Shown: positions 33,954 to 43,561, numbered from the stretch's first letter. The stretch is 64,000 nt of DNA from UBA1181 sp045600225 (GCA_045600225.1 JAZRXL010000079.1:39580-103579); one strand, 5' to 3'. A program made the numbers and translations. Notes: a model not told the origin generated them from the sequence alone.

Positions 33954-35198
33954 ATGGATTTGGCGTCGGATATTTCTTTTTGGGAAATGCCTAATGGGGT
34001 GAGGGTGGTTCATCTGTACGATGACTCTCCTGTTGCCTATTGCGGGTTTGCTATCAATGTTGGAACTCGTGATGAATTAGAACACGAGTCTGGTATGGCG
34101 CATTTTATAGAACATACATTGTTTAAGGGGACTGAAAAGAGAAAATCGTGGCATATATTAAATCGACTGGAGTCTGTAGGTGGCGAGCTGAATGCTTACA
34201 CTACCAAAGAGGAAACATTTGTTTATGCCAATTTCTTGTGCGAGGATTATGAAAGAGCAGTCGATCTATGCTCTGATATTGTCTTTCATGCCACTTTCCC
34301 GCAGAAGGAATTAGACAAGGAAGTGGATGTGATTATTGATGAAATTCATTCATACAAAGACACGCCTACGGAATTGATCTATGATGATTTCGAAGAACTA
34401 ATATTCGAAGGGGTTCCTTTGGGAAGGAATATATTAGGGGATGCGAAGAGACTAAAGAAATATAAGACGCAGAATGCGGTTGATTTCGTTCAGCGAACTT
34501 ATTGTACTGATAAGATCCTTTTCTTTTCTTTGGGTAAGGTGCCTTTTGATAAAGTAAAAAGATTGGCTCAAAAATATTGGGGAGATGTGCCTGAGAAACG
34601 GAGTGAGGAAAAACAACCAGTAAATTCATTGTATAAGTCGTTTGAAAAGAATATAAAAAAGCACATTTCTCAGTCGCATGTGATGATTGGGTGTAGAGGA
34701 TATAATTTGTCGGATGACAAACGCCTCTCTTTGTGTTTGTTGAATAATATATTGGGAGGGCCTTCGATGAATAGCAGACTCAATATTCTTTTACGAGAAA
34801 AAAATGGAATGGCGTATAATGTGGAATCTACATTCACATCCTATTCGGATTCGGGTTTAGTGGCCATCTATTTTGGTACGGATGAAAAGAATAGAGAGAA
34901 ATGTGCGCAATTGGTGCTGTCGGAGTTGAAAAGGTTTCGAACCCAGCCATTTACTAAAACCCAGTTGGATAAATACAAGAAACAGTTGATGGGGCAGATG
35001 GCTATTATGCAAGAAAATAGGGAGAACCTTGTGTTGTCGTTGGCAAAAAGCTTTTTATACTTCAACAAATTTGAAACCTTGGAGGATGTTTTATCTCAAT
35101 TGGATGATATAACGCCAATATTGTTAACTGATATCTCGAATGAGATTTTCGACGATTCTTTATTGTCCACATTGACTTATACGAATAAGGTTCTGTGA
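33954..35198 (+). CDS. M16 family zinc metallopeptidase
   Basis: A 414-residue pitrilysin-family peptidase with the inverted zinc motif HFIEH (His50, Glu53, His54) in SGMAHFIEHTLFKGTEKRKS and the distal Glu in the stretch VIIDEIHSY, about 76 residues on. The second domain contains the family features GPSMNSRLNILLREKNGMAY and YFGTDEKN. The length corresponds to a one-repeat subunit like mitochondrial processing peptidase beta or bacterial PqqL-type half enzymes. No signal peptide is seen, so it is probably cytoplasmic. It is coupled to the Cys-rich DUF3109 gene with a 4-nt gap. Substrates are unknown. Confidence 0.92.
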   Translation: MDLASDISFWEMPNGVRVVHLYDDSPVAYCGFAINVGTRDELEHESGMAHFIEHTLFKGTEKRKSWHILNRLESVGGELNAYTTKEETFVYANFLCEDYERAVDLCSDIVFHATFPQKELDKEVDVIIDEIHSYKDTPTELIYDDFEELIFEGVPLGRNILGDAKRLKKYKTQNAVDFVQRTYCTDKILFFSLGKVPFDKVKRLAQKYWGDVPEKRSEEKQPVNSLYKSFEKNIKKHISQSHVMIGCRGYNLSDDKRLSLCLLNNILGGPSMNSRLNILLREKNGMAYNVESTFTSYSDSGLVAIYFGTDEKNREKCAQLVLSELKRFRTQPFTKTQLDKYKKQLMGQMAIMQENRENLVLSLAKSFLYFNKFETLEDVLSQLDDITPILLTDISNEIFDDSLLSTLTYTNKVL

Positions 35199-35262
35199 TT
35201 TTTTTTGGAAACGTACATATATTGCATTTATTGTGGTTTTCGTTGTGGAAAGAGTGTAATTA

Positions 35263-35294
35263 TTTGATTGATAAGATAAAATAATTTATCTTGG
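35263..35294 (+). promoter_or_regulatory. Promoter of the T9SS substrate / porP operon
   Basis: TTTG (35263-35266), 20 nt, TATCTTGG (35287-35294; one mismatch). The transcript leader of roughly 105 nt contains a 7-bp hairpin (35325-35331 with 35337-35343) and a weaker imperfect one at about 35374-35397. Neither has a U-run, so they may affect stability or translation. Confidence 0.5.
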
Positions 35295-35405
35295 CACGAT
35301 TTTTGTTGTTCTATATGTGGGGATTCTCTCCTTCCTGGAGAGAGTTGGTGAATATAGTATAAAAAATTGGGCCAGTCCTTTTACTGAAGGGAACTGTTAT
35401 TTATC

Positions 35406-38400
35406 ATGAAAAAGACAATAGATTTTAGATGGTTGCTAGCCATCTTGATGCTTCCATTCTTATCATTGGAAGCGCAAATACAAAACAAAGGCCTTTCTGT
35501 AGGTGGTACATTGGATGGCTGGGAATTGTATACGGGAACTTATACTCCCAATGCTGTTGGAAAAGATGAAGATGGAACCATATATGAGTATACTCTTACT
35601 TGGAAAGAGACAGACGAGGCAGCAGCAAGAAAAGCAGGACGAATATTGTTGTCAAGTAACTTGGGTGCTACAGACCCGATTATTGCTTGTAGTGATTTCT
35701 ATGTGAACCCCGATAATGAAACGGTAATCCAGATAGGTAAGAATTCAGGTAAGGCAGAAGGTTTGAATACGGGGGCTGCCTATGCGGAACGTATGAAGTA
35801 TAGTTTCGTTGTTACGGACGAAAGCACTTTGTTTACTTATAAATATTCGTGTGTGCTACATGTGCCTACCTCTGATTCTCACACATCTTATCAGATGCCC
35901 GCTTTTAATATATCTGTTTTGCTAACATCTCCTGAAGGAAAGAAAATCACTCTTCCTTGTGAAGAGTTCTCTGGTAATGCTAGTTTCAACAACTCCCTTA
36001 TTCGAAATTTGGAATCTTGTAGAGAGTCGAAGGTGGAGAGTGGGCAAAATCCGGAAGACTATGTATACCAGCCTTGGACAACCGTAAGTTATGACCTTAC
36101 GGAGTATCTTGGTTACACTGTAACTATAGAGATTAACAACCACGACTGTTTGGTGACCAATGTGAGAGGCGTTCAGCAAGCAGGAAGTCACAAGTCATAT
36201 GGTTATTTTTGGGGTAAAACGGAACCGTTGAGGCTTATACCAAGAAACTGTGGTAACGATGATGCTGTTATTACTGCTCCCAAAGGATTTGTGAAATATA
36301 ATTGGTACCGATGTGACGATTATATGCCATTAAGTTCATCGAACAATGTGGCAACAATTCCCGCAGATGAAATCGTTGATGGAGCTCACTATTGTTGTGA
36401 GATGATAGGTTCCAACGAGGCGTGTACTAGAATTTTGACAGATACCGTTCTCTCTACCATTGATTTGATTGCGGATTTTGGTTATGAGAATGATTGTAAT
36501 ATGACAATCAACTTTATGGATAAGAGCGTAGTCAATCGAGATGAAATAAAAAAGTATAGATGGGACTTTGGAGATGGATATTCATCTGCCGAGGCTTCTC
36601 CTTCTCATGAATATGCCGAGGCAAAAAATTATACGGTTTCATTAACGATCGTATCTGGAAAGGGTTGCTCTACAACCATAACAAAGCCAGTAACAGTAAG
36701 GCCTTTGCCTCAGTTGAATATTGATGGTGATCAAAATGTTTGTCAAGGAGATCCTATTGCTCTCTCTTGCCTTTCTTCTCAGATTGGAAATAAGTTCTTT
36801 TGGCTAAATCAGGCAGGCGATACCGTTTCTAATGATATTTCATTGCAAGAAAAAGCTCAGATCAGTCAGACTTATAGAGTCTATATTGTTGACCAGTATA
36901 GTTGTGAATACTTTAAAGATGTCTATGTGGGAGTCTCTACTTCACCTTCTTTGTTCATCAAAGGTGATTCTTCGGTATGTTACAACACACCAGCCAAATT
37001 ATGGGTATGGGGTGATGCTGATAAATATGTGTGGAGTACTACTTATGTTGGAGATACGCTACACTTCACGCCACAACAATCGTCCGACTATTGTGTGACG
37101 GGTACTTATACTCAAACTGGATGTAAGACAACAAAGTGTGTTACCTTGAAGGTCAATCCATTGCCTGATGTTGTAGTGGATGGTCCTGGTCATATCTGTT
37201 CTGGTGACATGGCTACCTTAAAGGCTGATGGAGCAGACGAGTATTTGTGGCAGGATGTTTATTATGGAGATTCATTGATGATTACGCCAGAAAAGACGGC
37301 TACTTATACTGTGATTGGTACAGATACGAATGGATGTTCTAACACTACAGATTATAAGCTGATTGTATACACTTCTCCGGAGGTTGTCGTGCATGGAAAT
37401 AAGGATGTCTGTGAAGGAGAATCTTTGAATTTGTGGTTGGAGGGTGCTCAAGAGTATCTGTGGGATGATGGTACAACCTCTTCTGTGGTAACAAGAAAAC
37501 CAATACTTAGCACCACTTCTTATTGGGTGGAAGGATCCACTAACGGTTGTGTTACCAAGGTGAATATCCCTATTGTGGTAAATCAAGTTCCTACAGTGGT
37601 GATTCATGGTAAAGATGAAATATGTGCCGGGGAAGAGGTGACCCTCTATGCTCAGGGTGCAAATCAATATGAATGGAGTACGGGAGAAACCGAAAATCAT
37701 ATAGATAAGAAATTAACATCCGGTCAAACCTTTAATGTGAAGGGACTTTCTGAAAAGGGATGTGTGTCTTCTGCAACTTATAAGATAAACGTTCATCCAT
37801 TGCCGATATTCGATATTGAGGGACCTTCGTTTGTTTGTGATAGTACGGTGGTTACATTGACTGCTAAATGCGAAAATGAAGATTGTACCTATCAGTGGGA
37901 TAATGGATTTTTAGGCTCTTCGTATGAAGCGTTTGTTGTAGATACTACCAAGTTTGAAGTGGTTGCAACGGATACTGCATTTGGGTGTTATGCCAAGAAA
38001 GAGTATGCCATTTATGCATTTCCATATCCAAAATTGAGAATATCGGGTAAAACCACGTTGTGTAGCGGTACTGCTCTTAATCTGTCCGTTTCTGGAGCTG
38101 TGTCGTATGAGTGGAGTGAAGGTACTAAGTCTAATAATTTGGTGGCTCTTACCAATACCAGTACAACATTCTGGGTGAAAGGTACAACCAATGGCTGTAC
38201 ATCGCAGTTAAATGTGCCAGTAACCATATTGCCTTCTCCATATATGTGGGTAGATGGAAAAACAAACCTATGCTATGGAGATTCTCTGTATTTGACCGCA
38301 AGGGGCGCCGATTCATACATTTGGAATGCGTCAGTAAGAGGAGAGGATTACAAGTCTCAACCCAATATGTCTTCTAGTGTAACTGTGGTTGGAACAAACG

Positions 38401-39893
38401 AAGAGGGATGCTCTTCGAAGTTAGTTATTCCTTATACAGTACTTCCGAAACCGATGGTTACTATTACAGGATTTGAGACCGTTTGTAAGAACTCAAATCT
38501 TACATTAACAGCATCCGGAAAGAACCTAGTTCAATTCGTTTGGAACACAGGAGAGTCTAACCAGAACATTACAGTACCAGTGCCGGAAGATACTACTTTT
38601 GAAGTGACAGCCTGGGATATGAATGGTTGTTATAACTCAGCTACTCATAAGGTTCGTACCTTAACGCCTCCGCCAGTGTCTTTTACGGGAGAAACAACCG
38701 TATGTGAAGGTGAGATGATATCGTTGTTGGCTCAAGGAGCATCCAACTATACTTGGTCGGAAAATCAGTCTGTTTTCCAACAAGGTGATCGGTTGGTATA
38801 TACGCCGAAGGGTAGCTCAGTGATTACATTGGTTGGTTCGATGAGTAATTGTTCTTCTGCGTTAGATATTTATGTTACGGTAAATGCCAAACCCAATGTG
38901 GGTATTGTAGGTACCGCAGGAGTGTGTAGGGGAGAGGACTATATATTGACTGCTACAGGTGCAGACAAGTATGTGTGGGGAACCGGAGATACGACCGCAA
39001 CTATCTCATACCCAATTAGTACCTCGTCGACATTTTTTGTCAATGGAATATCAAATAATGGATGTAATGCAAAAAAAAGTATTTTTGTTGAAGTATATCC
39101 AGATTTAAATGTATCTTTGGAGGAAGTTAGGAAAAGTGGCTGTCCTGATGCACCAACCACTGTTGAATTGCATGCGGAGGGCGCTTTGGTTTACACTTGG
39201 AGTAGTGAACCAAATAACTTAACTATCTCTGGTACATCGTCTTATAATTTAGAGGCGATGATTACGGAACCAACAGATGTGTATGTTATTGGAACCGATT
39301 CGAAGGGATGTCATGGTTATGACACTTTAAGAATTGAACCGAAAACTCACGACGAGGTGTCGTATAAAATTCTACCAGCCATTATTGAAAAAGGAGATCC
39401 GACGGTTCATTTTAATGGATACCAGCCAAAAAATGCGACTTGGACCTGGAATCCGGGAGATGGTTCTGATCCGTTAGAAGGAAAGAATGTCTCTTATACA
39501 TATCAGGACCAAGATGTTGTGACGGAAGACTCTTTCAAGGTGGTTGTAAAAGCAAGAGATGAGGAAGGTTGTATTTATAAGCAGTCTTCTTATGTTTATG
39601 TGTGGAAAGATATTTGGGCACCAACAGCTTTCTCTCCTAATGGAGATGGGTTGAATGATGTGTTCAGATTCAAAGGTGGTGATTTTATTGAAAAGTTCCA
39701 TTATATCATTTTCAATAGATTGGGAACTATCATGTTCGAAGGAAACAGTATTGAAGATGTTTGGGATGGAAACTTCCCTGATGGTTCTCCTTGCCCTCAA
39801 GAGGTTTATGGATGGGTAGTTGATTTCTATAGCAACTACAAGGGTATTGGAAAACAGGGCGAAAGAAGAGGATTTGTATCAATTATAAAATAA
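35406..39893 (+). CDS. Giant T9SS type B substrate with PKD and 12 Ig-like repeats
   Basis: A 1495-residue surface or secreted protein. The signal peptide ends near LEAQ. An N-terminal domain of about 330 residues (unknown, partly jelly-roll-like) precedes a PKD domain with KYRWDFGDGYSSAEASP at about 378-435. Twelve tandem modules of about 75 residues follow, each with a pattern like IxGxxxVCxGE, then YxW and GC. A second PKD-like unit (TWTWNPGDGSDPLEGKN) precedes the C-terminal gliding-motility CHU_C domain: APTAFSPNGDGLNDVFRF to YGWVVDFYSN, the type B sorting signal of the type IX secretion system. It is in an operon with porP/sprF, 6 nt downstream. Probably an adhesin or surface filament; ligand unknown. 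Confidence 0.92.
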   Translation: MKKTIDFRWLLAILMLPFLSLEAQIQNKGLSVGGTLDGWELYTGTYTPNAVGKDEDGTIYEYTLTWKETDEAAARKAGRILLSSNLGATDPIIACSDFYVNPDNETVIQIGKNSGKAEGLNTGAAYAERMKYSFVVTDESTLFTYKYSCVLHVPTSDSHTSYQMPAFNISVLLTSPEGKKITLPCEEFSGNASFNNSLIRNLESCRESKVESGQNPEDYVYQPWTTVSYDLTEYLGYTVTIEINNHDCLVTNVRGVQQAGSHKSYGYFWGKTEPLRLIPRNCGNDDAVITAPKGFVKYNWYRCDDYMPLSSSNNVATIPADEIVDGAHYCCEMIGSNEACTRILTDTVLSTIDLIADFGYENDCNMTINFMDKSVVNRDEIKKYRWDFGDGYSSAEASPSHEYAEAKNYTVSLTIVSGKGCSTTITKPVTVRPLPQLNIDGDQNVCQGDPIALSCLSSQIGNKFFWLNQAGDTVSNDISLQEKAQISQTYRVYIVDQYSCEYFKDVYVGVSTSPSLFIKGDSSVCYNTPAKLWVWGDADKYVWSTTYVGDTLHFTPQQSSDYCVTGTYTQTGCKTTKCVTLKVNPLPDVVVDGPGHICSGDMATLKADGADEYLWQDVYYGDSLMITPEKTATYTVIGTDTNGCSNTTDYKLIVYTSPEVVVHGNKDVCEGESLNLWLEGAQEYLWDDGTTSSVVTRKPILSTTSYWVEGSTNGCVTKVNIPIVVNQVPTVVIHGKDEICAGEEVTLYAQGANQYEWSTGETENHIDKKLTSGQTFNVKGLSEKGCVSSATYKINVHPLPIFDIEGPSFVCDSTVVTLTAKCENEDCTYQWDNGFLGSSYEAFVVDTTKFEVVATDTAFGCYAKKEYAIYAFPYPKLRISGKTTLCSGTALNLSVSGAVSYEWSEGTKSNNLVALTNTSTTFWVKGTTNGCTSQLNVPVTILPSPYMWVDGKTNLCYGDSLYLTARGADSYIWNASVRGEDYKSQPNMSSSVTVVGTNEEGCSSKLVIPYTVLPKPMVTITGFETVCKNSNLTLTASGKNLVQFVWNTGESNQNITVPVPEDTTFEVTAWDMNGCYNSATHKVRTLTPPPVSFTGETTVCEGEMISLLAQGASNYTWSENQSVFQQGDRLVYTPKGSSVITLVGSMSNCSSALDIYVTVNAKPNVGIVGTAGVCRGEDYILTATGADKYVWGTGDTTATISYPISTSSTFFVNGISNNGCNAKKSIFVEVYPDLNVSLEEVRKSGCPDAPTTVELHAEGALVYTWSSEPNNLTISGTSSYNLEAMITEPTDVYVIGTDSKGCHGYDTLRIEPKTHDEVSYKILPAIIEKGDPTVHFNGYQPKNATWTWNPGDGSDPLEGKNVSYTYQDQDVVTEDSFKVVVKARDEEGCIYKQSSYVYVWKDIWAPTAFSPNGDGLNDVFRFKGGDFIEKFHYIIFNRLGTIMFEGNSIEDVWDGNFPDGSPCPQEVYGWVVDFYSNYKGIGKQGERRGFVSIIK
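36710..39340 (+). repeat. Tandem protein-level repeat array in the T9SS substrate
   Basis: About 12 diverged units of 70-80 codons. Unit openings include LNIDGDQNVCQGD, VVVDGPGHICSGD, VVVHGNKDVCEGE, VVIHGKDEICAGE, LRISGKTTLCSGT, MWVDGKTNLCYGD and VGIVGTAGVCRGE. Nucleotide identity between units is low by eye, so recent slippage is unlikely. The paired cysteines per unit suggest one disulfide per Ig-like module. Confidence 0.8.
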
Positions 39894-39899
39894 ATTGAG

Positions 39900-40880
39900 A
39901 TGAAGAAATATTTTGTTGGCATATTATTGGTGATGTGTGCTATTGCTAGCACTTTCGCGCAAGATTATTCGTTGACAAGCCATAATACAATGCCGTTTGC
40001 TCTTAACCCAGCGTTGGCGGGAGGTGCAAACTCAATTCGTTTTGGATTGAACTATAGGCAACATTGGCCTGCGTTAGGAAATAAATACCATACGGTTCGT
40101 GCGTCTTACGACCAGAACTTTTACAAACAGATGTGTTCTGTCGGTGTTGCATATATGTACGATAACATGGCCGCAGGAACCTATCAAGTGAACGAGTTTG
40201 ATTTGGTTTATTCTCACACTATCCGTTTAAAAGATCACTATTTTATCCGTTTGGGTGTTCAAGCTGCCTTGTTTGCTAATTTCTTAGGAGGTAACTTGGT
40301 GTTTGAAGACCAGTACGATACTTACTATAGAGAGGTGACAACAGAAACCTTGGAGAATCTAGAGAGTGACCATCGTGTTTTCCCGGATTTCTCTGCCGGT
40401 GGTGCTTTCGTTATTGAGAATATGTTGACCTTCGGTGTAGGTGTCTATCATATTGGAGAACCCAAAAATGGATTCTTGAATAAGCCTGATAATGTATTGA
40501 AACGTAAATTTACAATCCACGCAAGTTATTTCCATGATTTGCAATCTCAAAATGGATTGTTTGGACGAAAAGATTTGTCAAGTAACTATTTGTTCGCAAA
40601 TGCATACTATCAACTACAAGGTGAATTCCAAAACTTCTATGCAGGTGTAGGTATCCTTTATAGTCCGTTGATTGTGGGTGTTGCATTTAAGTCGGATTTC
40701 GACGACGTCTATACTCCTTCATTTATGGCAGGTTTGCAGTTTGGTAGTTTCCAATTCACTTATGTGTATGACCTCTTTACTGCAAGACAGAAGAAGAATG
40801 GATCTTGGTCTCATGAGATAAATTTAATTTATATCATTCGTAAACACGAGAAATATCCTTGTCCTGTTGTTTACTGGTAA
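39900..40880 (+). CDS. PorP/SprF family T9SS outer-membrane protein
   Basis: A 326-residue outer-membrane beta-barrel of the PorP/SprF family. The signal peptide (YFVGILLVMCAIASTFAQDY) is followed by the family opening NTMPFALNPALAGGANSIRF and repeated strands (QHWPALGNKYHTVRASYDQN; GVGVYHIGEPKNGFLNKPD; AGLQFGSFQFTYVYDLFTAR). In Flavobacterium SprF and its paralogues each act with one type B substrate at the surface, and the genes are commonly paired. Here the 6-nt gap after the CHU_C-tailed giant protein marks this as its dedicated partner. The other T9SS core genes (porK-N, sov) are not in the window. Confidence 0.93.
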   Translation: MKKYFVGILLVMCAIASTFAQDYSLTSHNTMPFALNPALAGGANSIRFGLNYRQHWPALGNKYHTVRASYDQNFYKQMCSVGVAYMYDNMAAGTYQVNEFDLVYSHTIRLKDHYFIRLGVQAALFANFLGGNLVFEDQYDTYYREVTTETLENLESDHRVFPDFSAGGAFVIENMLTFGVGVYHIGEPKNGFLNKPDNVLKRKFTIHASYFHDLQSQNGLFGRKDLSSNYLFANAYYQLQGEFQNFYAGVGILYSPLIVGVAFKSDFDDVYTPSFMAGLQFGSFQFTYVYDLFTARQKKNGSWSHEINLIYIIRKHEKYPCPVVYW

Positions 40881-40900
40881 TCCTATTTGCAAAATTTCTG

Positions 40901-40908
40901 TATCTTTG
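40901..40908 (+). promoter_or_regulatory. -7 promoter element of the O-methyltransferase gene
   Basis: TATCTTTGC matches TAnnTTTG and lies 8 nt before ATG 40917, giving a very short or leaderless transcript. It supports that start over the in-frame codon at 40887. Confidence 0.5.
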
Positions 40909-40916
40909 CTACCATT

Positions 40917-41555
40917 ATGGATTTTAAGGATGATAGTTTAGAAAAATATATTCTGGCTCACATAGATAGTGAGCCAGATTATTTAAAAAAGTTAGTGCGA
41001 GATACCAACTTATATACGTTGAAGCCTCGTATGCTTTCTGGACATCTTCAGGGCAGAATGCTGAAGATGTTTTGTTCTATGATGTCTGCCCGTAGAATCT
41101 TGGAGATAGGTACTTTTACTGGATATTCTGCTTTGTGTATGGCAGAGGCTTTGCCAAAGGGTGGAGAACTTCATACCATCGAGATTAATGATGAGATGGA
41201 GGATTTCTTGACAACACGCTTTGAAGAGAATGATCCAGACTCGAAAATCAAGTTGCATATAGGTGACGCAAGTCAGATCATACCTACACTGGAGGGCGAG
41301 TTTGATGTTGTCTTTATGGATGGTAATAAACGTCACTATTTGGAGTATTACAAGGTTGTTTTACCAAAACTTAGGGTGGGAGGTTTGATTATTGCCGATA
41401 ATACATTGTGGGATGGACATGTCTTGGAGGAGTCGAAAGATGCACAAACATTGGGAATACAAAAATTTAATGATTACATTATGACTGACGATTGTGTGGA
41501 GAAGGTAATCGTCCCAGTGCGCGATGGTATGACATTAATAAAGAAATTAAAATAA
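40917..41555 (+). CDS. SAM-dependent O-methyltransferase (COMT-like)
   Basis: A 212-residue class I methyltransferase of the catechol/caffeoyl-CoA O-methyltransferase family (Methyltransf_3). Motif I is RILEIGTFTGYSALCMAEAL; the acidic residue of motif II lies in LHTIEINDEMEDFL; FDVVFMDGNKRHYLEYY and GGLIIADNTLWDGHVLEES carry the metal-binding Asp and Asn typical of the family. The soluble enzyme probably requires a divalent metal. The acceptor is unknown; these genes are common in Bacteroidota, where small phenols or a tRNA base (TrmR-like) have been proposed for relatives. It is followed by an FKBP lipoprotein gene 19 nt downstream. Confidence 0.9.
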   Translation: MDFKDDSLEKYILAHIDSEPDYLKKLVRDTNLYTLKPRMLSGHLQGRMLKMFCSMMSARRILEIGTFTGYSALCMAEALPKGGELHTIEINDEMEDFLTTRFEENDPDSKIKLHIGDASQIIPTLEGEFDVVFMDGNKRHYLEYYKVVLPKLRVGGLIIADNTLWDGHVLEESKDAQTLGIQKFNDYIMTDDCVEKVIVPVRDGMTLIKKLK

Positions 41556-41574
41556 AAATTTAAGATAAGTGGTT

Positions 41575-42102
41575 ATGAGTTGTTTGAAGAAGGTTTTGTG
41601 TTTGTTGTTCGCTTTTGCTTTAGTTCTATCTTCTTGTAAGAAAGAGGAGGAAGTAGAGGATAAGATAGCAACTATTCAGGCAAATAAAGAGAGATGTGAG
41701 TCTTATCTAATTGAAAAGAAAGAAGATGTAAATGTAAAGGAAGATCCTTCGGGTTTGTTGTATGAGGTTATAACTTCATCAAAGGGTGATAAACCCGGAG
41801 CTAAAGATACGGTTCAGATCACCTATAAAGGTTTCTTGATAGACAATAGACAGTTTGTTGAGAAATCGGAAAAGGTGGCAATGGAGGATTTGGCAGAAGG
41901 ATTGTATATCGGATTGCGTCATATGACAGAGGGCTCTACCTATAAGTTGTATGTGCCTTACTATTTGATGTATGGAGCAACGCCGATGAATTTTTACTTT
42001 GGAAAAGACGACAAGGGTAAGGATATTGTCATTAATATTCTTGAATATTCTGCTCTAGTGTATGAAATGACATTAGAATCTATTATCTTTGTGGAAAAAT
42101 AA
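41575..42102 (+). CDS. FKBP-type peptidyl-prolyl isomerase lipoprotein, GldI-like
   Basis: A 175-residue lipoprotein: signal sequence CLKKVLCLLFAFALVLSSC with the lipidation Cys in a LSSC lipobox, a charged linker, and an FKBP domain at about 60-175 (DTVQITYKGFLIDNRQFVEK; MTEGSTYKLYVPYYLMYGAT). The domain is short and lacks several aromatic residues of the FK506 pocket, so isomerase activity is uncertain. GldI-type FKBP lipoproteins support gliding and T9SS in Flavobacteria, so the closeness to the T9SS pair is suggestive but not proof. The ATG at 41575 is preferred over the GTG at 41569. Confidence 0.82.
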   Translation: MSCLKKVLCLLFAFALVLSSCKKEEEVEDKIATIQANKERCESYLIEKKEDVNVKEDPSGLLYEVITSSKGDKPGAKDTVQITYKGFLIDNRQFVEKSEKVAMEDLAEGLYIGLRHMTEGSTYKLYVPYYLMYGATPMNFYFGKDDKGKDIVINILEYSALVYEMTLESIIFVEK

Positions 42103-42139
42103 AGAAACGCAAAAAATAACAATATAAATCGTTAGAGGT

Positions 42140-43411
42140 ATGTTAACGCTAAAGGTTATCTCAGAAAATCCGGACGAAGTTGTCCGCAAATTGGCAAGAA
42201 AGCATTTTGATGCAAAAGAGCCTATCGAAAAAGTGTTGGAGTTGGATAAAGTACGTAGGGCTTCCCAATCGTCTTTGGATACTATTTTGGCTGAAATCAA
42301 TTCGTTGTCGAAGAGTGTTGGACAATTGATGAAAGAGGGTAAGAAAGACGAGGCTCAAAGCGCAAAAGATAAGGTTGCATCTTTGAAAGATCAAACAAAG
42401 AATTTGCAAGATGATATGGATCGTTCTCAAGAGGAGATTAATAAGATCTTGTGCACAATTCCTAATATGCCATACGATGATGTTCCTGATGGAGCAACAG
42501 CTGAAGATAATCAAGTTGTTAAGATTGTAGAAGAGATTCCTACATTGTCTTCTGATGCTCTTCCTCACTGGGATTTGGCTAAGAAGTACGATTTGATCGA
42601 TTTCGAGTTGGGAGTGAAGATTACTGGTGCAGGTTTCCCCGTATACAAAGGTTTAGGTGCTCGTTTGCAACGTGCATTGATTAATTTCTTCTTGGATGAG
42701 GCTCGTGCCGCTGGTTATCTTGAAATTATGCCTCCAACAGTTGTAAACCAAGCTTCTGGTTATGGAACGGGTCAATTGCCTGATAAGGAAGGCCAAATGT
42801 ATCATTGTGAAATCGATGATTTGTATTTGATTCCAACTGCAGAGGTTCCAGTTACTAATATTTATCGCGATGTGATTTTGGAGGAGAAGGATCTTCCAAT
42901 TAAGAATTGCGCATATACACAATGTTTCCGTCGTGAGGCAGGTTCTTACGGTAAGGACGTTCGTGGTTTGAACCGTTTGCACGAGTTCTCAAAAATTGAG
43001 ATTGTTCGTATAGATACTCCAGAACATTCAAAAGAATCTCATAAAGAGATGTTGGATCATGTTGAAGGACTTTTGAAGAAGTTGGAACTTCCATACAGAA
43101 TACTTCACTTGTGTGGTGGTGATATGAGTTTCACAGCAGCTACTTGCTACGATTTTGAAGTTTACTCTGCTGCGCAAAAGCGTTGGTTGGAGGTTTCTTC
43201 AGTGTCTAATTTTGACACTTACCAAGCAAATCGTTTGAAGTGTAGATTTAAGGGTGCTGATAAGAAGGCTCAATTGTGTCACACATTGAATGGTAGTGCA
43301 TTGGCTTTGCCTCGTATCGTTGCTTCATTGTTGGAGAACAATCAAACACCTGAAGGAATTAAAGTTCCCAAAGTTTTGGTTCCTTATATGGGCTGCGATA
43401 TTATTAAGTAA
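42140..43411 (+). CDS. serS: Seryl-tRNA synthetase
   Basis: A 423-residue class II synthetase that charges tRNA-Ser. The N-terminal coiled-coil arm (about 25-105, rich in Lys, Glu and Gln) binds the long variable arm of tRNA-Ser. Catalytic motifs include the TAEVPVTN stretch, motif 2 AYTQCFRREAGSYGKDVRGL and motif 3 LNGSALALPRIVASLLENNQ near the C-terminus. Length and order are standard for bacterial SerRS. It starts 37 nt after the FKBP gene and ends at an intrinsic terminator. No T-box or other leader is visible. Confidence 0.98.
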   Translation: MLTLKVISENPDEVVRKLARKHFDAKEPIEKVLELDKVRRASQSSLDTILAEINSLSKSVGQLMKEGKKDEAQSAKDKVASLKDQTKNLQDDMDRSQEEINKILCTIPNMPYDDVPDGATAEDNQVVKIVEEIPTLSSDALPHWDLAKKYDLIDFELGVKITGAGFPVYKGLGARLQRALINFFLDEARAAGYLEIMPPTVVNQASGYGTGQLPDKEGQMYHCEIDDLYLIPTAEVPVTNIYRDVILEEKDLPIKNCAYTQCFRREAGSYGKDVRGLNRLHEFSKIEIVRIDTPEHSKESHKEMLDHVEGLLKKLELPYRILHLCGGDMSFTAATCYDFEVYSAAQKRWLEVSSVSNFDTYQANRLKCRFKGADKKAQLCHTLNGSALALPRIVASLLENNQTPEGIKVPKVLVPYMGCDIIK

Positions 43412-43433
43412 TTTAGTATATATCAAAATAGAC

Positions 43434-43464
43434 AAGGGCATCTGCGTATTTCGCGGGTGCCTTT
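43434..43464 (+). terminator. Terminator of serS
   Basis: A 13-bp stem with three G/T pairs (43434-43446 with 43452-43464), 5-nt loop, ending in a T-run, 22 nt after the serS stop codon. Confidence 0.8.
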
Positions 43465-43525
43465 TTGTTTGGGGATGTGCAGTTGCTATTTGTTTGCGTA
43501 TGACCTCTTTTTGATAAACTTTCAT

Positions 43526-43533
43526 TACCTTTG
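43526..43533 (+). promoter_or_regulatory. -7 promoter element of aguA-aguB
   Basis: TACCTTTGC matches TAnnTTTG, 28 nt before the ATG at 43562. A clear -33 is not seen. Confidence 0.5.
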
Positions 43534-43561
43534 CAAAAATACTAATATAAAACAGAGTTAG

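Noticed and set aside
35299..35405. A riboswitch in the leader of the T9SS substrate
   Set aside because: Only short hairpins with no known aptamer pattern and no terminator were seen.
36710..39340. CRISPR-like or DNA-level repeats
   Set aside because: The periodicity is at the protein level in Ig-like modules of about 75 codons; DNA identity between units is low and there are no spacers.
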